From Amycolatopsis sp. WQ 127309 (GTDB taxonomy: Bacteria > Actinomycetota > Actinomycetes > Mycobacteriales > Pseudonocardiaceae): DNA of 64,000 bases. The notes below the pieces were generated by a model. It did not search any database and was not told the origin of the DNA. It saw only the letters and a program-made list of their open reading frames with translations. Shown here piece after piece: positions 16,354 through 24,599 of the stretch. The DNA lies in assembly GCF_023023025.1 (NCBI RefSeq), contig NZ_CP095481.1, positions 682,001 through 746,000 on the forward strand, in the 5' to 3' direction. Positions within the stretch are counted from its first letter, which is position 1. Every line of letters begins with the position of its first letter. Position numbers and translations under genes: made by a program.

Positions 16354-17277
16354 GCGGCCGCTCGCGGCCGGGTAGAACGCGATCGAGCGGACGGTGTCCC
16401 CGGTGGACACCACGCCGAGGTTCGACACCAGGAACGTCGAACCGAGCCTGCTCGCCAGCACCCGGGTGCCCAGCCGGGCGAGCCGGCTGCTGCGCGCGGG
16501 GAAATCGGGCTCGGGCGGCTGTGCGCGCAGGACGTCCGCGACGGCGCCGGAGTCCGGGTCGGCCGGCAGCCGCAACCGGAAGAACGCGCTGTCGTGCACG
16601 GGTTCCGGCGCGGCGCCGGAGCGCCACGACGCGCCCAGCGCGGCGACGACGCGGACCGTGCGGGCGCCGTGCGCGTGGTTCCAGCGTCCGGTCGCGCGGG
16701 TGGCGGCCGCGACGAACCCCGCGGCGCCCAGCCGCAGCCGGGGCACGCGGCGGGCTTCGAAGACGTCTCCCGCGGTCTCGCCGTCCCGGTCGGGCACGAT
16801 CCGGCCCGGTGGCGCGAAAAGCGCTTCAGCGAGCCGCTGGACGGCCGAAACGAGGAACGGCTTCCCGCCTTCGGCACGAGCCCCGATGCCGCGTGCCGCC
16901 GAGGAAACCGGGACGTCGAGGAGGAAGCCGAGCAGGGCGAGCAGGCCGAGGCCGTCGAGCGCGCCGTGGTGGCCCGCGACGAGCAACGCCGGTTCGTCCG
17001 TGCTGACGGCGACGCGTACCAGGGGCGCGCCGCGTTCGTAGGGCTCGGCCGCGAACCGCGCGCGGACCCGGGAAATCCCGGCCGCGGTGGTCTGTTCGAC
17101 CGCCGGCGCGGCGCCGAGGAGCGGGTACTGCGGGAGGACGGCCGCCAGCCGCGCGCGGAGTTTCTCCGGGTCCGGGGCCGAAAAGAGGTCCGCTTCCAGG
17201 AGGATGCTCCAGGAAACGGTGGGGTCGCCGTAGAGCCCGACCACGCGGTGCGCGTGGTCGGTGGCGGACTGCGTCAT
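16213..17277 (-). CDS. Condensation-fold acyltransferase-like protein
   Basis: This 354-residue protein resembles the chloramphenicol-acetyltransferase/condensation superfamily that includes NRPS condensation domains, PapA-type acyltransferases and wax-ester synthases. The signature HHxxxDG is present as GHHGALDGLGL (near residue 105), preceded by the typical N-terminal barrel (SWSILLEADLFSAPDPEKLRARLAAVLPQYPLL). Near the C-terminus, FLVSNLGVVSTGDTVRSIAFYP matches the SNLG-type latch segment. It would transfer an acyl group, probably to a glycan or glycolipid. It starts 5 bp after the DUF2613 stop, so it is the third gene of an operon with the membrane protein and DUF2613 gene. Not part of the mycobacterial locus as I remember it. 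Confidence 0.7.
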   Translation of the reverse strand: MTQSATDHAHRVVGLYGDPTVSWSILLEADLFSAPDPEKLRARLAAVLPQYPLLGAAPAVEQTTAAGISRVRARFAAEPYERGAPLVRVAVSTDEPALLVAGHHGALDGLGLLALLGFLLDVPVSSAARGIGARAEGGKPFLVSAVQRLAEALFAPPGRIVPDRDGETAGDVFEARRVPRLRLGAAGFVAAATRATGRWNHAHGARTVRVVAALGASWRSGAAPEPVHDSAFFRLRLPADPDSGAVADVLRAQPPEPDFPARSSRLARLGTRVLASRLGSTFLVSNLGVVSTGDTVRSIAFYPAASGRSGVAFGAATTGDTTTVTVRARRKDFGAAAAGRLVDRFRDAVREQAG

Positions 17278-17282
17278 GCGCG

Positions 17283-17465
17283 TCAGCGGTTCCCGTACAG
17301 CTTGGCCGGGTGGTCCGCGGGGTTGTACTTCACCTGCGCGTTGAGCTGGTCCTGCACCTGGGCGGTGCTGTCCGGGTCGGCGCTCTGGATGAGGGCGAAG
17401 CCCGCGCCGGTCGCCAGACCGCCACCGATGATGACGGCGGCTACCACCCCGATGAGCGTGCCCAC
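17283..17465 (-). CDS. DUF2613 small membrane/secreted protein
   Basis: This 60-residue protein has one hydrophobic N-terminal helix (MGTLIGVVAAVIIGGGLATGAGFALIQSA) and a short polar tail (VQDQLNAQVKYNPADHPAKLYGNR), matching DUF2613. A DUF2613 peptide (Rv0236A) adjoins aftD in M. tuberculosis, so its presence here supports the homology of the loci. The role is unknown, perhaps a partner of the membrane glycosyltransferases. It sits 3 bp after the polytopic protein stop and 5 bp before the acyltransferase start. A copy of the envelope motif is 46 bp upstream, inside the end of the preceding gene. Confidence 0.82.
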   Translation of the reverse strand: MGTLIGVVAAVIIGGGLATGAGFALIQSADPDSTAQVQDQLNAQVKYNPADHPAKLYGNR

Positions 17466-17468
17466 GTG

Positions 17469-19160
17469 TCACTCCTTCTTCCGCGGCGGGAAAATCCTGC
17501 CGCGGCTCAATGTACGCATCGGTAACATGCGGCACAACAGTGCGACGCAGAGCAACGTGAGCGCTACTCCGTCCGCGAGCAGAGCCGGGCCCCACGCAAC
17601 GGCTTTCACGGGTGCCTCACCCGGGGTCCGGTACAGCGTCAGCCATTCCCCGGACCACACCGGCGTCGCGCCGGCGAGCAGCCGCGGGTCGACGTCACCC
17701 GGGGTCCCGTGTTCGACGAGGATCCAGCCGACCCCGGCCGCGGTGAGCTCCTCGGCGGACGTCGCGGCGCGCACGTCGCCGATCCGCGGGTCCTCACCGG
17801 CGATCCGGTCGGCCCCGACCTGCAGGGTGTCGTCCATCAGCACCGGTTTCGGGAGCACGCGCGGCGCCGGGTCGAGCTGCGTGCGGCCGCCGTTCCACGC
17901 GAAGCCGCGGAACGTCGAGAGCGGCAACGCCAGCACGTCACCGGGACGGTCGTCGCCACCGAGCACTTCGGACACCGCGCGCCAGTCGTCCGGGTACCGC
18001 ACGGTGCCGAGCCGGCCCCAGCCGCCCCACGCGAGGTCCGGCATGGTGAGGATCGGGAACAGCGCCGCGGCCGCGACGAGCCCGGTGCGTCCTTGTGTGG
18101 TCCGCAGTTTCGCGCCCGCGGCTTCGATCGCGAGCGCGAACCCGATCGCGAGCGGCAACGCCCACCAGGCCACCCACTTCTGGGCGTCACGCAGCAGTCC
18201 GGCGCCGGGGAGCCGCCGCGTCGCGAAGTCCAGCACGGTGTCACCGAACGGCAGCGTGGCGAGCGAGGCCAGCAGCACGCCCGCGACGCCGAGGAGGAGC
18301 AGGGCCCGGACCGGCGCGGTGCCCCAGCGCGCGGCGAGCGGTTTCAGCCCGGCCAGCGCGATCGCGACGGTGATGAGCACGAGCACGGGGATCAGCGGCA
18401 TCGCGCGGCTGCCGGGCACCGTCTCGGCGTTCCAGATCCCGCCGAGGCCGAGGACGCTGAGCAGCGCCGGGCCCCAGCTTTCGGCGCGGGCGCTGAACGC
18501 CGTGACGCCGGCCGGGTCGGAGTACGTGCCGCCGGCGTCGAGGAACGTCGGCACCAGCCAGGGCAGGTTGAGCAGCACGGCGATGCCGAGCGTCGCCGGG
18601 ATCCGGCGCGACCCGGCGGCCACGATGGCGACGGCGGCGGCGAGCACCCCGCCCGGCGGCGTCAGCACGGCGGGCGCGCAGGTGAGCACGAGGCGCCACA
18701 GGGATTTCGGTTCGTGGTCGCGGGCGGCGAGGCCCGCGCGGACGATCCACGGCAGGCACGCGTACGCCACCAGCAGCGGCCAGTGCCCGATGAACAGCCG
18801 CTCCGCGAGATACGGCGTCCAGGCGTACGCGGTCGCGGCGACCAGCCGGGTGCCGGTGTGCTCGGTCGGGACGAGCTTGCCCGCGCCGTACGCGGCGAAG
18901 AAGATCGCCAGCAGCAGCACGAGTTTCTGGACGACGTCGCCGGGCAGCACGGTGGTGACGAGCGCGACGGCGGCGTCGGCGGGCACCGACCGCGGCAGCG
19001 TGGCGCCGATCCCGAAGGCGTCCGGCACGAAGTACTGCCGCGGCGCGAAGACCATGTCGTAGCTCAGGACGAACCCGCGGCCGAGCAGGGGCGCGCAGAC
19101 GGCGAACGCGAGCACGGCGGAGACGGCCGGAAGGATCAGCCGCCTGCCCGGTGCGTCCAC
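17469..19160 (-). CDS. Polytopic GT-C-like membrane protein (Rv0226c-like)
   Basis: This 563-residue protein has about 11-12 transmembrane segments. The first periplasmic loop carries an acidic residue (GFVLSYDMVFAPRQYFVP), as in GT-C glycosyltransferases that use polyprenyl-phosphate sugars. After the membrane region comes an extracytoplasmic segment (PGDVLALPLSTFRGFAWNGGRT, EELTAAGVGWILVEHGTPG) similar to that in AftD-type proteins. Position, orientation and length match Rv0226c. The GTG start at 19160 has GGAAGG upstream. It probably transfers a sugar in arabinan or lipoglycan synthesis, but the donor and acceptor are not known. It heads the operon with the DUF2613 and acyltransferase genes. 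Confidence 0.78.
   Translation of the reverse strand: MDAPGRRLILPAVSAVLAFAVCAPLLGRGFVLSYDMVFAPRQYFVPDAFGIGATLPRSVPADAAVALVTTVLPGDVVQKLVLLLAIFFAAYGAGKLVPTEHTGTRLVAATAYAWTPYLAERLFIGHWPLLVAYACLPWIVRAGLAARDHEPKSLWRLVLTCAPAVLTPPGGVLAAAVAIVAAGSRRIPATLGIAVLLNLPWLVPTFLDAGGTYSDPAGVTAFSARAESWGPALLSVLGLGGIWNAETVPGSRAMPLIPVLVLITVAIALAGLKPLAARWGTAPVRALLLLGVAGVLLASLATLPFGDTVLDFATRRLPGAGLLRDAQKWVAWWALPLAIGFALAIEAAGAKLRTTQGRTGLVAAAALFPILTMPDLAWGGWGRLGTVRYPDDWRAVSEVLGGDDRPGDVLALPLSTFRGFAWNGGRTQLDPAPRVLPKPVLMDDTLQVGADRIAGEDPRIGDVRAATSAEELTAAGVGWILVEHGTPGDVDPRLLAGATPVWSGEWLTLYRTPGEAPVKAVAWGPALLADGVALTLLCVALLCRMLPMRTLSRGRIFPPRKKE
17512..17526. promoter_or_regulatory. Envelope-locus motif, copy 3
   Basis: GTACGCATCGGTAAC differs from copy 2 at a single base. 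It lies within the last codons of the polytopic protein gene and 46 bp upstream of the DUF2613 start, so it may mark an internal promoter for the DUF2613 and acyltransferase genes. Confidence 0.55.
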
Positions 19161-19202
19161 GGCCCTTCCTTTCCGTCTTCCGCGCGGTTATCGTCGCTGC
19201 TC

Positions 19203-19218
19203 ATTACTCGCCGGTAAT
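19203..19218. promoter_or_regulatory. Envelope-locus motif, copy 4
   Basis: ATTACTCGCCGGTAAT, an imperfect 16-bp palindrome like copy 1, sits in the 70-bp divergent gap between the polytopic protein (start 19160) and the flippase (start 19231). It could regulate both directions. Confidence 0.6.
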
Positions 19219-19230
19219 GGGAGCCCGTCG

Positions 19231-20433
19231 TTGAGCGTAGACACCGAAGCCGTACCGGCGCGGACCGGCAGCCGGGTCGCGGCGATCCTCGTCTCGCTGG
19301 CGCTCGCGGGCAACAACGCGGGCAGCTACGTCCTGAGCCTCGCGGCGGCGCGGATCCTCGCGCCGGGCGCGTTCGGGGAGCTGAGCTCGCTGCTGGCGGT
19401 GCTGGTGATCGGCGTCGTCCCGGCGATGGGGCTGCAGACGGTGGTGGCGCTGCGCGTCGCGCGCTCGCCGCAGCACCCGGGGTCGCTGTTCGCGCTGGGC
19501 CTGGTGACGAGCGGGATCGTCGCGGCGGCGGCGCTGACGCTCAGCCCGTTGCTGGTGCTCCTGCTGCACCTGGGCTCGCTGGCGCCGGCGCTGCTGGTGA
19601 CGGCGTCGCTCGGGCCGTTGACGCTCCTGGGGCTGTTCCACGGCTTCCTGCAGGGCAGCCACCGCTTCGCGACGCTGGCCGGGCTCATCGCGCTCGAAGG
19701 CGTCGGCAAGGTCGGCGGTTCACTGGCAGGCCTGCTCGTCTCGGGTTCGACGACGGGCGCGCTGGCCGGCACGGCGATCGGGTCGCTGGCGGTGGTCACG
19801 GCGAGCTGGCAGATCTGCGGCCGCCCCCGCCCCCGCTGGGCCGACCGCCACGGCCGCGACGTCCTCCACACGGCCCAGGCGATGCTGGCGCTGGTGCTGC
19901 TGGTGAACCTGGACCTGGTCCTGGCCCGCCACACGCTCCCCGCCGCGGAGGCGGGCGAGTACGCGCTGGGCGCGATCGTCACGAAGATCGCGTACTGGCT
20001 GCCGCAGGCGGTGGGCGTCCTGGTGCTCCCCCGGTTCGCCGTCACCGCCGATCGGCGCCGGACCCTGCCGGTGGCGCTGGGGGTGTGCGCGGCTTTGGAC
20101 GCGGTGGTGGTGCTGGTGACGCTCGTCTTCGGGTCCCGGCTGCTGCCCTTGATCGGCGGAGCCCGGTACGCCGGAAGCACGATGCCGCTGTGGCCGTTCG
20201 CCCTGGCGGGGTCGATGCTGGCGCTGGTGCAGATCCTGTTGTACGCCCGCCTGGCGGACGGCGATCGTCGCGTGACGGTGCTGATGTGGGCGGCGGTCGC
20301 GGTGGAGGCGGCGCTGATCCCGGCGTGGCTGCACGGATCGGCGACACAGGTGGTGACGGTCGCGGCGTGCTGCGCGGGCGGGCTGGCGGTGGCGGGGGCG
20401 CTGGTGGAGATCCGGGCTCGCCGCGCGGGCTGA
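19231..20433 (+). CDS. MOP-superfamily flippase (Wzx/MurJ-like)
   Basis: This 400-residue membrane protein has about 12 helices and the look of polysaccharide/oligosaccharide flippases: SLALAGNNAGSYVLSLAAARILAPGAFGELSSLLAVL at the N-terminus is the typical Wzx opening, and the ANP-like loop LVNLDLVLARHTLPAAEAGEYALGAIVTKIAYWLPQA follows in the middle. It would flip a lipid-linked glycan across the inner membrane. The start is TTG with GGGAG 7 bp upstream. It is convergent with aftD and divergent from the polytopic GT-C-like protein, which suggests it moves a precursor made or used by this locus. Confidence 0.8.
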   Translation: MSVDTEAVPARTGSRVAAILVSLALAGNNAGSYVLSLAAARILAPGAFGELSSLLAVLVIGVVPAMGLQTVVALRVARSPQHPGSLFALGLVTSGIVAAAALTLSPLLVLLLHLGSLAPALLVTASLGPLTLLGLFHGFLQGSHRFATLAGLIALEGVGKVGGSLAGLLVSGSTTGALAGTAIGSLAVVTASWQICGRPRPRWADRHGRDVLHTAQAMLALVLLVNLDLVLARHTLPAAEAGEYALGAIVTKIAYWLPQAVGVLVLPRFAVTADRRRTLPVALGVCAALDAVVVLVTLVFGSRLLPLIGGARYAGSTMPLWPFALAGSMLALVQILLYARLADGDRRVTVLMWAAVAVEAALIPAWLHGSATQVVTVAACCAGGLAVAGALVEIRARRAG

Positions 20434-20463
20434 AGCACGTGCCCAGACAGTCGGGTCGCGTAC

Positions 20464-23400
20464 TCAGGCGGTCGGCTCGGTGGGGTTCTCCTTGCGGGCG
20501 AACCAGTCGATGCACGTCGCCACCGTGGCCGCGGCCGCCAGCAGCAGTGCCGCCTGGGTGACCGGGCCGTACGCCCAGTCCTGGCCGTGGCCCAGTACCC
20601 GGCCCGTCACCGAGACCGCCGCGGCCACCGCCATGCCGCCGAACGCCAGGAACCTCGGTGCCCGTTCCGAGAACTGGCGTGCCAGCAGGCAGGCGATCAA
20701 CAGCACCACCGGGAGCATCCCGCCCAGCGCGACCAGCAGGCCGATCAGCAGCACCGGCACCACGACCGTGCCCCCCGCCACCACCGGGAAACGGCGACGG
20801 CGGGCCGGCCAGGCGACACCCACCAGCACCAGCAGCACCGCCAAAGCCCCGATCAACAAGCCCGTGCGGTAGGTGGAATCCGGGGTGAACGCAAGCGAGA
20901 CCACACCCCCGGCGCCCGCCGGGACGATCCAGGCCTGCTGCCAGCCGTCCACGCGGGTGCGGGTCAGCTGCTTGCCGTCCATTGTGGCCACCCAGCCCGC
21001 GTTCGCGTTCTCCGGGACGGCCAGCACCGACTCGTCGCCCGGGGCGACCGTCACCGATCGCGACGTCGCGTCCCACGTGCCGATCTGCACCGCCCGGTGC
21101 GAAACCGGCGCCGAAGGAGACGCGGCGGGACGCAGCCACAGGTCCTGGACCACGAACGACTCCGACCGGTCCGTGCGCAGCTCGTGCCCGCCGGAGGGCA
21201 GTTCGATGCCGCCCTCCGAGTCGCGGCACATCGTCAGCGGCAGCGGGCGGTGGTCGATGATGTCCGACAGTGTGCCCGTCACCGACGTCCGGTAGTCGAG
21301 GCCGTCCAGGTGGATGTTCGGGCCCGCGCCGCACGGCACCGTGAACGCCGGGTCCGGGCCCGGCAGCAGGCCGTCCGTGCCGGACAGCTCCAGGCTGCCG
21401 ACGCCGACCACCGCGCGGGCGGCCGGATCGTCGTCGTCGCCGGGGACGATGATCTGCAGCTGATCCGTGTCGAGGGGCTCGAAGGTGCCGGACCCGCTCT
21501 CGTCCAGCGGCACCGTGCGGTTGCCCGTCCGGCCGACCAGCTCCACCTGCCGCGGCGCCTTCGCCCCGCTCGACGGCGAAACCCCGATGTGCAGCCCCGA
21601 AATCCGCTTCGGTGCGGTCCAGCCCAGGGTCAACGTCGGCCGCAGGTCGGTGACGTCGGGGCGCCACGTCGTGCCCGGGTCGCCGTCGACCGCGGCGAAC
21701 CCGCTCGCCGCCGGGTCGCCGCCGAGCTGCGACGTCGACGCGACCGTCACCCCGGGCAGCGACACCGGGTTCTTGCCGCCGCCCGCGGGCAGCACCGAGC
21801 CGCCGACGAGGAACGTCGCGTCCGCCGAGGTGCCGAACAACCGCCGGATGCCGTCGGGTTCCTCGCCGTCGCGGGCGGCCGTCGCGTCGCAGCGCACCGC
21901 GCCGCCGGCCGGGAGGCACGCGTACCGCGGCTGCGCGCCGCGCGTGAACGCGAACCCCGGCGCCGCACCGGCGGGCAGGTCCGCGGGCACTTCGAGCGCG
22001 CGTTGCGGCTCGGTGCCGGGGATGGTCAGCTCCGCGATGCCGACGTTCCCGTCCTGCCGCCCGACCACCAGCGACAGCAACGTGATCCGCACCTTCGTGG
22101 TGACGCCCGCCGCGACCGGGTAGCTGTGCGCCCCGGCGCCGCGGATGACCTGCTGGTCGACCGAGCCGTTGTCGGTGGTGATCCGGACGCGGGTCGCCGG
22201 CCAGCCGACGCGCAGGTCGTCGACCATCTGCAGGTCGACGGCCGTGACCAGGCGCGGGGTGTCCAGCTCCACCTCCAGCCACTGACCGACCGGGCCGGTG
22301 AACGACGACGACTGCCACGCCGTGCGCGGGTCGCCGTCGATCGCGGCGAACGGCTGGTGGCTCGGGTCGGAGCCGCCGAAGGCGTCGGCGAACGACGCCG
22401 CCGTCGACGCCGTCACCGAGCGGATGCCGCGGTAGGCGGCCACGGTCTGGTGCTCCTGGCCGGGGAACGGCAGCAGGTCGCCGGCCGCGCGCTCCTGCCG
22501 GAACGCCTCGCCCGCGGTGAGCGTCTGGCTGAGGTTGTCGCGCACGCCGCCGACGTTGCGTTCGGCGCGCCGCAGCCCGTCGGTCACCAGCCGCGGCCCG
22601 CTGGGCGAGCCGCCGTCGCCGGTGAGCACCGTCGGCGTCGCCGGGTCGAGCTGGCCGGAGTCGAGCAGCGGGAGCAGGTTCTCCGGGCCGCCGCTCACCG
22701 TCGGGACGTCCGTTGTGGACGTCGCGGTGGCGAGCGGCACCGGCCGCCGCACCTCGTAGACCTCGAGCGGCCCGAACGTCGCGGCCTTGCCGATGCCCGG
22801 GGAGCCCGCCAGCCCCGAGCGCAGGGTGGCGATCGACGGGGCGTCGGTCCGGACCCGGTCGATGTCGTTGCGCAGCAGGAGGAACCGGTAGCCGGACCGG
22901 GCGAGCAGCGCGGCCAGCCCGGGATCGCCGCGGCCGTCGGCGAGCGCGGCGTCGACGGAGTCCATCAGCCGCGTGTTTCCTTCGGACCCCAGCGGTACCT
23001 GGTTGCGCACCGCCCACGGGCTCTTCGCGATCGCCTGCGCGGGCTCGTCGACCGTGCGGCCCCAGTCGTACTCGCCGAAGCCGGTCGCCGGGAGCAGCAG
23101 CGTCCGCGCGTCCGGGTCGGCCTTCGCGACCCAGCTCGTCGCGTCGTACCAATAACCCGGCACCTCGTCCCAGCCCGGCCCGGAGCGCAGGTTCAGCAGC
23201 CACGCGGGCGCGGCCATCACCAGCACCAGCAGCAGCCCCACGGCGGGCCGCAGGAACCGGCGCGCGGACTTCACGTGCACCGGACTGGAAACGCCGTGCA
23301 CGAACGCGAGCATCAGCGGCAGTCGCAGCACCGGCTCGAACTTGTGGACGTTGCGCAGCGGCGCCAGCGGCCCGTCGAGCAGGTGCCGGACCTGTTCCGC

Positions 23401-24480
23401 GAGCGGGCTGTCGAGCGTGCCGACGTACCCGATCGTCAGCAGCGTCAGGCCGGTGACGACGCCCAGCACCAGGAACCGCCGCTCCGGCAGGCCCCGCCGC
23501 GTCAGCCCGAACAGGCCGACGCCGGCGACGAGCCCGGTCGCGAGCATGAGCACCGGGTTGTCGATCAGGGACCAGCCGCCGGGCCACCACGGCGTGCCCT
23601 GCACGACGTAGGCGACCCACTGGTTCGTCCCGCGCAGCACCTCGAACAGCGACATCGGCGCGGTCGTGTTCGTCGCGGACTCGATGTAGTCGAGGAACGG
23701 CAGGCTGTACTCGCCGAGCAGGAGCAACGGGAGGATCCACCACAACGTCGCGCCGACGACGAACACGACCCACCAGGCCACCAGCCGGACGTGCTCCCGC
23801 GTCCACTTGCGCGTCACCAGCCACAGCCCGGGCAGGACGAGCGCCATCACGACCATCGCGCCGTTGACGCCGCCCATGCACAGCACGGCGATCGCGGACA
23901 GCCCGGCCGCACGACGCGGCGAGCCGGTGACCCCGGCCCGCACCAGCGGCACCAGGACCCACGGCAGCAGCACCGCGGGCAGCATCTCCGCCGACAGACC
24001 GCCGATTTCGGTCAGCATGCGCGGCGCCAGCGCGTACCCGAGCGCGCCGATCAGCCGGGTGCGCTCGGTGCCGAGCTTCATCGCGCGCGCCAGCAGCAGC
24101 GCCCCGCCGAACGCGGCCGACAGCAGCAGCGCGCCCCACAGCCGTTGCGTGATCCACGCCGGCACGCCGGCGGCCTGACCCAGCGCGAAGAACGGGCCCA
24201 TCGGGAACAGGTAGCCGTACGCCTGGTTCTGCAGCTCGCCGGCGGTGGCGTTCGGGTTCCACAGGTGCAGCGCGCGGCCGAGGAACGCGAGCGGGTCGAC
24301 GGCCAGGTCGAGCTTGGTGTCGAACGTCGTCTTCCCCGGCATCTGCAGGAACGACAACGTGGTCAGCGCCAGCACGATCCACGTGCTCGGCCGGCGGAGG
24401 AACGCCCCCGGCGAGAACTTCCGGGCGCGGCGCACCGGATCGGCGTCGTCCCGGGTTCGTTCGCGGGTGGCGGTTACCAT
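20464..24480 (-). CDS. aftD: Alpha-(1->3)-arabinofuranosyltransferase (AftD-type, DUF3367)
   Basis: This 1338-residue membrane GT-C enzyme adds alpha-(1->3) arabinofuranose branches to arabinogalactan/lipoarabinomannan from decaprenyl-phosphoryl arabinose. The N-terminal half has about 11 helices with the acidic loop after TM1 (TFDTKLDLAVDPLAFLGRALHLWNP) and GLSAEMLPAVLLPW. The C-terminal half is extracytoplasmic and carries two discoidin/CBM-like beta-sandwiches (ITASTAASFADAFGGSDPSHQPFAAIDGDPRTAWQSSSF near the middle, and SGFAAVDGDPGTTWRPDV later). Two helices end the protein. The length fits M. tuberculosis AftD (about 1400). ATG 24480 is chosen because TAGTAT ends 7 bp before it (leaderless); a start 11 codons upstream at 24513 is less likely. 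Confidence 0.9.
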   Translation of the reverse strand: MVTATRERTRDDADPVRRARKFSPGAFLRRPSTWIVLALTTLSFLQMPGKTTFDTKLDLAVDPLAFLGRALHLWNPNATAGELQNQAYGYLFPMGPFFALGQAAGVPAWITQRLWGALLLSAAFGGALLLARAMKLGTERTRLIGALGYALAPRMLTEIGGLSAEMLPAVLLPWVLVPLVRAGVTGSPRRAAGLSAIAVLCMGGVNGAMVVMALVLPGLWLVTRKWTREHVRLVAWWVVFVVGATLWWILPLLLLGEYSLPFLDYIESATNTTAPMSLFEVLRGTNQWVAYVVQGTPWWPGGWSLIDNPVLMLATGLVAGVGLFGLTRRGLPERRFLVLGVVTGLTLLTIGYVGTLDSPLAEQVRHLLDGPLAPLRNVHKFEPVLRLPLMLAFVHGVSSPVHVKSARRFLRPAVGLLLVLVMAAPAWLLNLRSGPGWDEVPGYWYDATSWVAKADPDARTLLLPATGFGEYDWGRTVDEPAQAIAKSPWAVRNQVPLGSEGNTRLMDSVDAALADGRGDPGLAALLARSGYRFLLLRNDIDRVRTDAPSIATLRSGLAGSPGIGKAATFGPLEVYEVRRPVPLATATSTTDVPTVSGGPENLLPLLDSGQLDPATPTVLTGDGGSPSGPRLVTDGLRRAERNVGGVRDNLSQTLTAGEAFRQERAAGDLLPFPGQEHQTVAAYRGIRSVTASTAASFADAFGGSDPSHQPFAAIDGDPRTAWQSSSFTGPVGQWLEVELDTPRLVTAVDLQMVDDLRVGWPATRVRITTDNGSVDQQVIRGAGAHSYPVAAGVTTKVRITLLSLVVGRQDGNVGIAELTIPGTEPQRALEVPADLPAGAAPGFAFTRGAQPRYACLPAGGAVRCDATAARDGEEPDGIRRLFGTSADATFLVGGSVLPAGGGKNPVSLPGVTVASTSQLGGDPAASGFAAVDGDPGTTWRPDVTDLRPTLTLGWTAPKRISGLHIGVSPSSGAKAPRQVELVGRTGNRTVPLDESGSGTFEPLDTDQLQIIVPGDDDDPAARAVVGVGSLELSGTDGLLPGPDPAFTVPCGAGPNIHLDGLDYRTSVTGTLSDIIDHRPLPLTMCRDSEGGIELPSGGHELRTDRSESFVVQDLWLRPAASPSAPVSHRAVQIGTWDATSRSVTVAPGDESVLAVPENANAGWVATMDGKQLTRTRVDGWQQAWIVPAGAGGVVSLAFTPDSTYRTGLLIGALAVLLVLVGVAWPARRRRFPVVAGGTVVVPVLLIGLLVALGGMLPVVLLIACLLARQFSERAPRFLAFGGMAVAAAVSVTGRVLGHGQDWAYGPVTQAALLLAAAATVATCIDWFARKENPTEPTA

Positions 24481-24493
24481 CCGGTAGATACTA
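24474..24493 (-). promoter_or_regulatory. aftD leaderless promoter overlapping envelope-locus motif, copy 5
   Basis: On the minus strand TAGTAT (24493-24488) is followed by 7 bp and then ATG 24480. The motif TTACCATCCGGTAG (24474-24487, plus strand) covers the gap and the start codon, so a bound protein would block the transcription start of aftD. Confidence 0.6.
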
Positions 24494-24599
24494 GGCCGAA
24501 ACCTGGCTACCATGTGCCGACGATTTCCGCGGTCCCCCGACTTTCCTGGGCAGGTGCGTCATCCCTTCCGAAGACACCGCGTTCGACGACGCCTGGGCC

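Noticed and set aside
17278..17595. Longer N-terminus for the acyltransferase-like gene (to 17595)
   Set aside because: It would overlap the DUF2613 gene entirely and gives R/G-rich nonsense; ATG 17277 begins the conserved fold.
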